From contig NC_015151.1 in assembly GCF_000190315.1 (NCBI RefSeq), forward strand, positions 2,086,509-2,150,508: a DNA stretch of 64,000 bases, written 5' to 3'. Origin of the DNA: Vulcanisaeta moutnovskia 768-28 (GTDB lineage Archaea > Thermoproteota > Thermoprotei > Thermoproteales > Thermocladiaceae). Each line of letters opens with the position of its first letter. Positions within the stretch are counted from its first letter, which is position 1. The translations under genes were made by a program, and so were the position numbers. The notes under the pieces are model-generated. The model was given only the letters and a program-made list of their open reading frames with translations. It was not told where the DNA came from and made no database searches. Below are positions 62,272 to 64,000 of this stretch, piece after piece.

Positions 62272-62553
62272 TTAATGCTTCCATCCCCACCTCCACCTAT
62301 GTCTATGCCTAACTCCTTGTGGTGCCATTATTATAGACACCAGAGTGTTCGATGCGGCATCTGAATCAAGAACTATTACTGATCCATCTTCCCTCTGGAT
62401 GAGCGCTGGACCACATGGTGTGCTTATCAGCACCCTTACGATGGACCCATCACTCAGCCCTAAATCCCTGAGCCTCTCACTACTCACCTTAACAATCTTA
62501 ACTATTGAATTGTTAGGTACGCTATTTATTGATAAATAATCATTACTACTCAT
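62272..62553 (-). CDS. feoA: FeoA-like protein with His/Trp-rich tail
   Basis: 93 residues with an SH3-like FeoA fold (IVKIVKVSSERLRDLGLSDG, SIVRVLIS, VSIIMAPQGV). The C-terminus RHRHRWRWGWKH is unusual and could bind metal. FeoA supports ferrous iron transport by FeoB. Its start overlaps the feoB stop by 4 bp, so they are coupled with feoB first, the reverse of the usual bacterial order. Confidence 0.8.
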   Translation of the reverse strand: MSSNDYLSINSVPNNSIVKIVKVSSERLRDLGLSDGSIVRVLISTPCGPALIQREDGSVIVLDSDAASNTLVSIIMAPQGVRHRHRWRWGWKH

Positions 62554-64000
62554 AATGCAATCACCATGAATAGTGCCAGGTAATATGCGATGTATGCCAA
62601 TGTCAACGCTAGTATGAATTGTAAAATGGTATTTATTATGGTGAGCTTTACACCAACAATTCTACTTTCGGTAATGAAAGTTGCGATGCATGGCGAATAG
62701 AAAGTTACGAATACGATTAAGGCTACGGCAGACGGCAAGGTAATAAATGACTTAATGGCATAGGCAAGCCCTCCTTCCTCAACACCGTACAATAAAGCCA
62801 ATGTGCTCAGCACAACCTCCTTGAATATATATCCATAAACAAGCGATGCGGAGACCTGCCAAGGTATACCAATGGGGCTTAACAATGGCGACATTGCACT
62901 ACCTACTATTCCAAGCCAGGTCCGTTTAAGTAATACTGGATTCTTCAGGGCTGATGGACCTATTATACCACTTGGTCCAGTTATTGATAGGAGCCACATT
63001 ACTATTATGAACACTATTATTAAAACACCAGCCCTCAGTATGAATTCATACGTATAGTACCAAACCTTCTTAATGAAGGATTTATACAACGGTATTGTTA
63101 ATGGAGGCAATTCATAGGCATACGGTACACCTTTACCTATGAACCTGAGGCGTATTTTTGCGGTATTTGATATCATAATTACACCAATTAATGCTACAGC
63201 GTAGGGTAACACAACAATTAGGCCCATTAAATGTGGTATTACGGCAGCTGCTATTAAAGATATTATCACGAATCTAGCGGTACACGGTATGTACGGTATC
63301 ATGAGCGCTGTAAGTACCCTATCCCTAGTGCTTGGCATGGCCCTTGTAGCCGTTATAGCAGGTATGTTACAACCGGAACCAGCGATTAGGTATATTAAAC
63401 CCCTCGAAGGAATGCCAATCCTTCTCAACCACCTCTCTATTGGGAAGGAAATTCTTGTAATCAAGCCTGAATCCTCAATAAATGCTATAAGAAACGCTAC
63501 TCCAAAAACGTAAGGTATGAAGTCAATTAAGGTCGCAAGACCATTCCATACCCCATCTAGAAGTAGTGATCTTAAAATATCATTACCTACGTAATACTCA
63601 ACGAGACTACTGACAGGTAACGAGCCAAGGGCTGTTGATAGTAAATCTACAAGTGGTTCGAGGGCTAGGAATATGGTTTCGGCAATGGCAAATAGAATTA
63701 ATAACGACAGTAATGGTCCATATTTCGGATTTAGGAATAGCTCATCATACTTACTTATGGCTACCTTAGCACTTTTTATAACAAATTTATTAACAAGTAA
63801 TTTAACGGTTTTCCAACGCATCTCTGTCACATAATTATCTATATTAGGTATTTCCTTGCGCGCATTCTCGATTATCTGCCTTATGCCATCATTTATGAGA
63901 TCTCTCGTTATCGGATTACCACTCAGGATCTCTACGGCAAGCCCTCGTGATATCTTAAAGTTGTTAACCAAGGCATCTATGTACTTCTCAAGTCTATCGT
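62550..64000 (-). CDS. feoB: FeoB ferrous iron transporter (C-terminal part, 5' truncated by window end)
   Basis: The frame enters from the right edge and covers 483 codons. It contains the FeoB membrane domain: GLIYLIAGSGCNIPAITATR (Gate motif with Cys), LMIPYIPCTARFVIISLI and a Nucleos_tra2-like region before the C-terminus. The G-protein domain lies beyond position 64000. It imports Fe(II) across the cytoplasmic membrane. The overlapping feoA follows. Confidence 0.9.
   Translation of the reverse strand, partial: DRLEKYIDALVNNFKISRGLAVEILSGNPITRDLINDGIRQIIENARKEIPNIDNYVTEMRWKTVKLLVNKFVIKSAKVAISKYDELFLNPKYGPLLSLLILFAIAETIFLALEPLVDLLSTALGSLPVSSLVEYYVGNDILRSLLLDGVWNGLATLIDFIPYVFGVAFLIAFIEDSGLITRISFPIERWLRRIGIPSRGLIYLIAGSGCNIPAITATRAMPSTRDRVLTALMIPYIPCTARFVIISLIAAAVIPHLMGLIVVLPYAVALIGVIMISNTAKIRLRFIGKGVPYAYELPPLTIPLYKSFIKKVWYYTYEFILRAGVLIIVFIIVMWLLSITGPSGIIGPSALKNPVLLKRTWLGIVGSAMSPLLSPIGIPWQVSASLVYGYIFKEVVLSTLALLYGVEEGGLAYAIKSFITLPSAVALIVFVTFYSPCIATFITESRIVGVKLTIINTILQFILALTLAYIAYYLALFMVIAL

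Noticed and set aside
1-64000. CRISPR arrays
   Set aside because: I saw no regularly spaced repeat series and no cas gene.

Overview
The window looks like chromosomal DNA of a thermophilic crenarchaeon of the Thermoproteales, closest in character to Vulcanisaeta or Caldivirga. Reasons: moderate G+C with archaeal BRE/TATA boxes about 26 bp upstream of start codons (mostly leaderless genes), frequent GTG/TTG starts, C/D-box guide RNAs, an archaeal uS17, wyosine synthesis (Taw1), NreA, a two-subunit CydAA'-type oxidase, PaREP1-like and HEPN/MNT debris, and class III signal peptides. Genus assignment is inference; no 16S or other marker lies in the window.

Layout. 1-4.0 kb: an operon of pilin-like surface proteins. 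4.0-6.3 kb: an MNT/HEPN toxin-antitoxin-like pair and a HerA-type ATPase. 6.5-15.4 kb: housekeeping and metabolism (amino acid permease, pyrF, an Lrp regulator, ferredoxin, TatD, S17, a cysteine-synthase-like enzyme, a class III aminotransferase, a degenerate HerA-like/winged-helix protein), with a strong unannotated structured-RNA candidate at 11.49-11.57 kb. 15.4-23.3 kb: a flippase, the CydA/CydA' oxidase, and a CoA-disulfide-reductase-like flavoprotein divergent from a ferritin-like protein. 23.3-32.8 kb: NreA, radical SAM, decayed vapBC, a CinA-like protein, a serine recombinase with zinc ribbon, serA, DsrE, a cytoplasmic ModA-like protein and endonuclease IV. 32.8-34 kb: a graveyard with a decayed HEPN/MNT pair and the tail of an AmmeMemoRadiSam radical SAM gene. 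34-38.7 kb: a COG2407 isomerase-like gene, a frameshifted MFS transporter and a broken coiled-coil gene.

39.1-40.8 kb carries a roadblock/LC7 protein convergent with a two-gene unit of a PD-(D/E)XK-like protein and a ParA-like ATPase lacking the signature lysine. After a glutamine amidotransferase and two tRNA position-37 modification genes (taw1, trmO) comes a surface-fibre cluster at 43.6-48.1 kb: three paralogous secreted beta proteins, one with a CTAGYWKNH domain inserted, two further secreted proteins and a membrane protein. It resembles TasA/archaeal bundling pilus loci and is the best candidate for an undescribed system. 48-58.5 kb holds a methyltransferase, TldE/TldD and a complete dipeptide/oligopeptide ABC transporter.

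58.5-61.2 kb is accessory: two C/D-box sRNAs on opposite strands (one with both guides apparently matching neighbouring 16S rRNA sites), a PaREP1 fragment, the decayed right end of a TnpB element, a secreted protein and tRNA-Trp. The window ends with an esterase, feoA and the C-terminal part of feoB, which runs off the edge.
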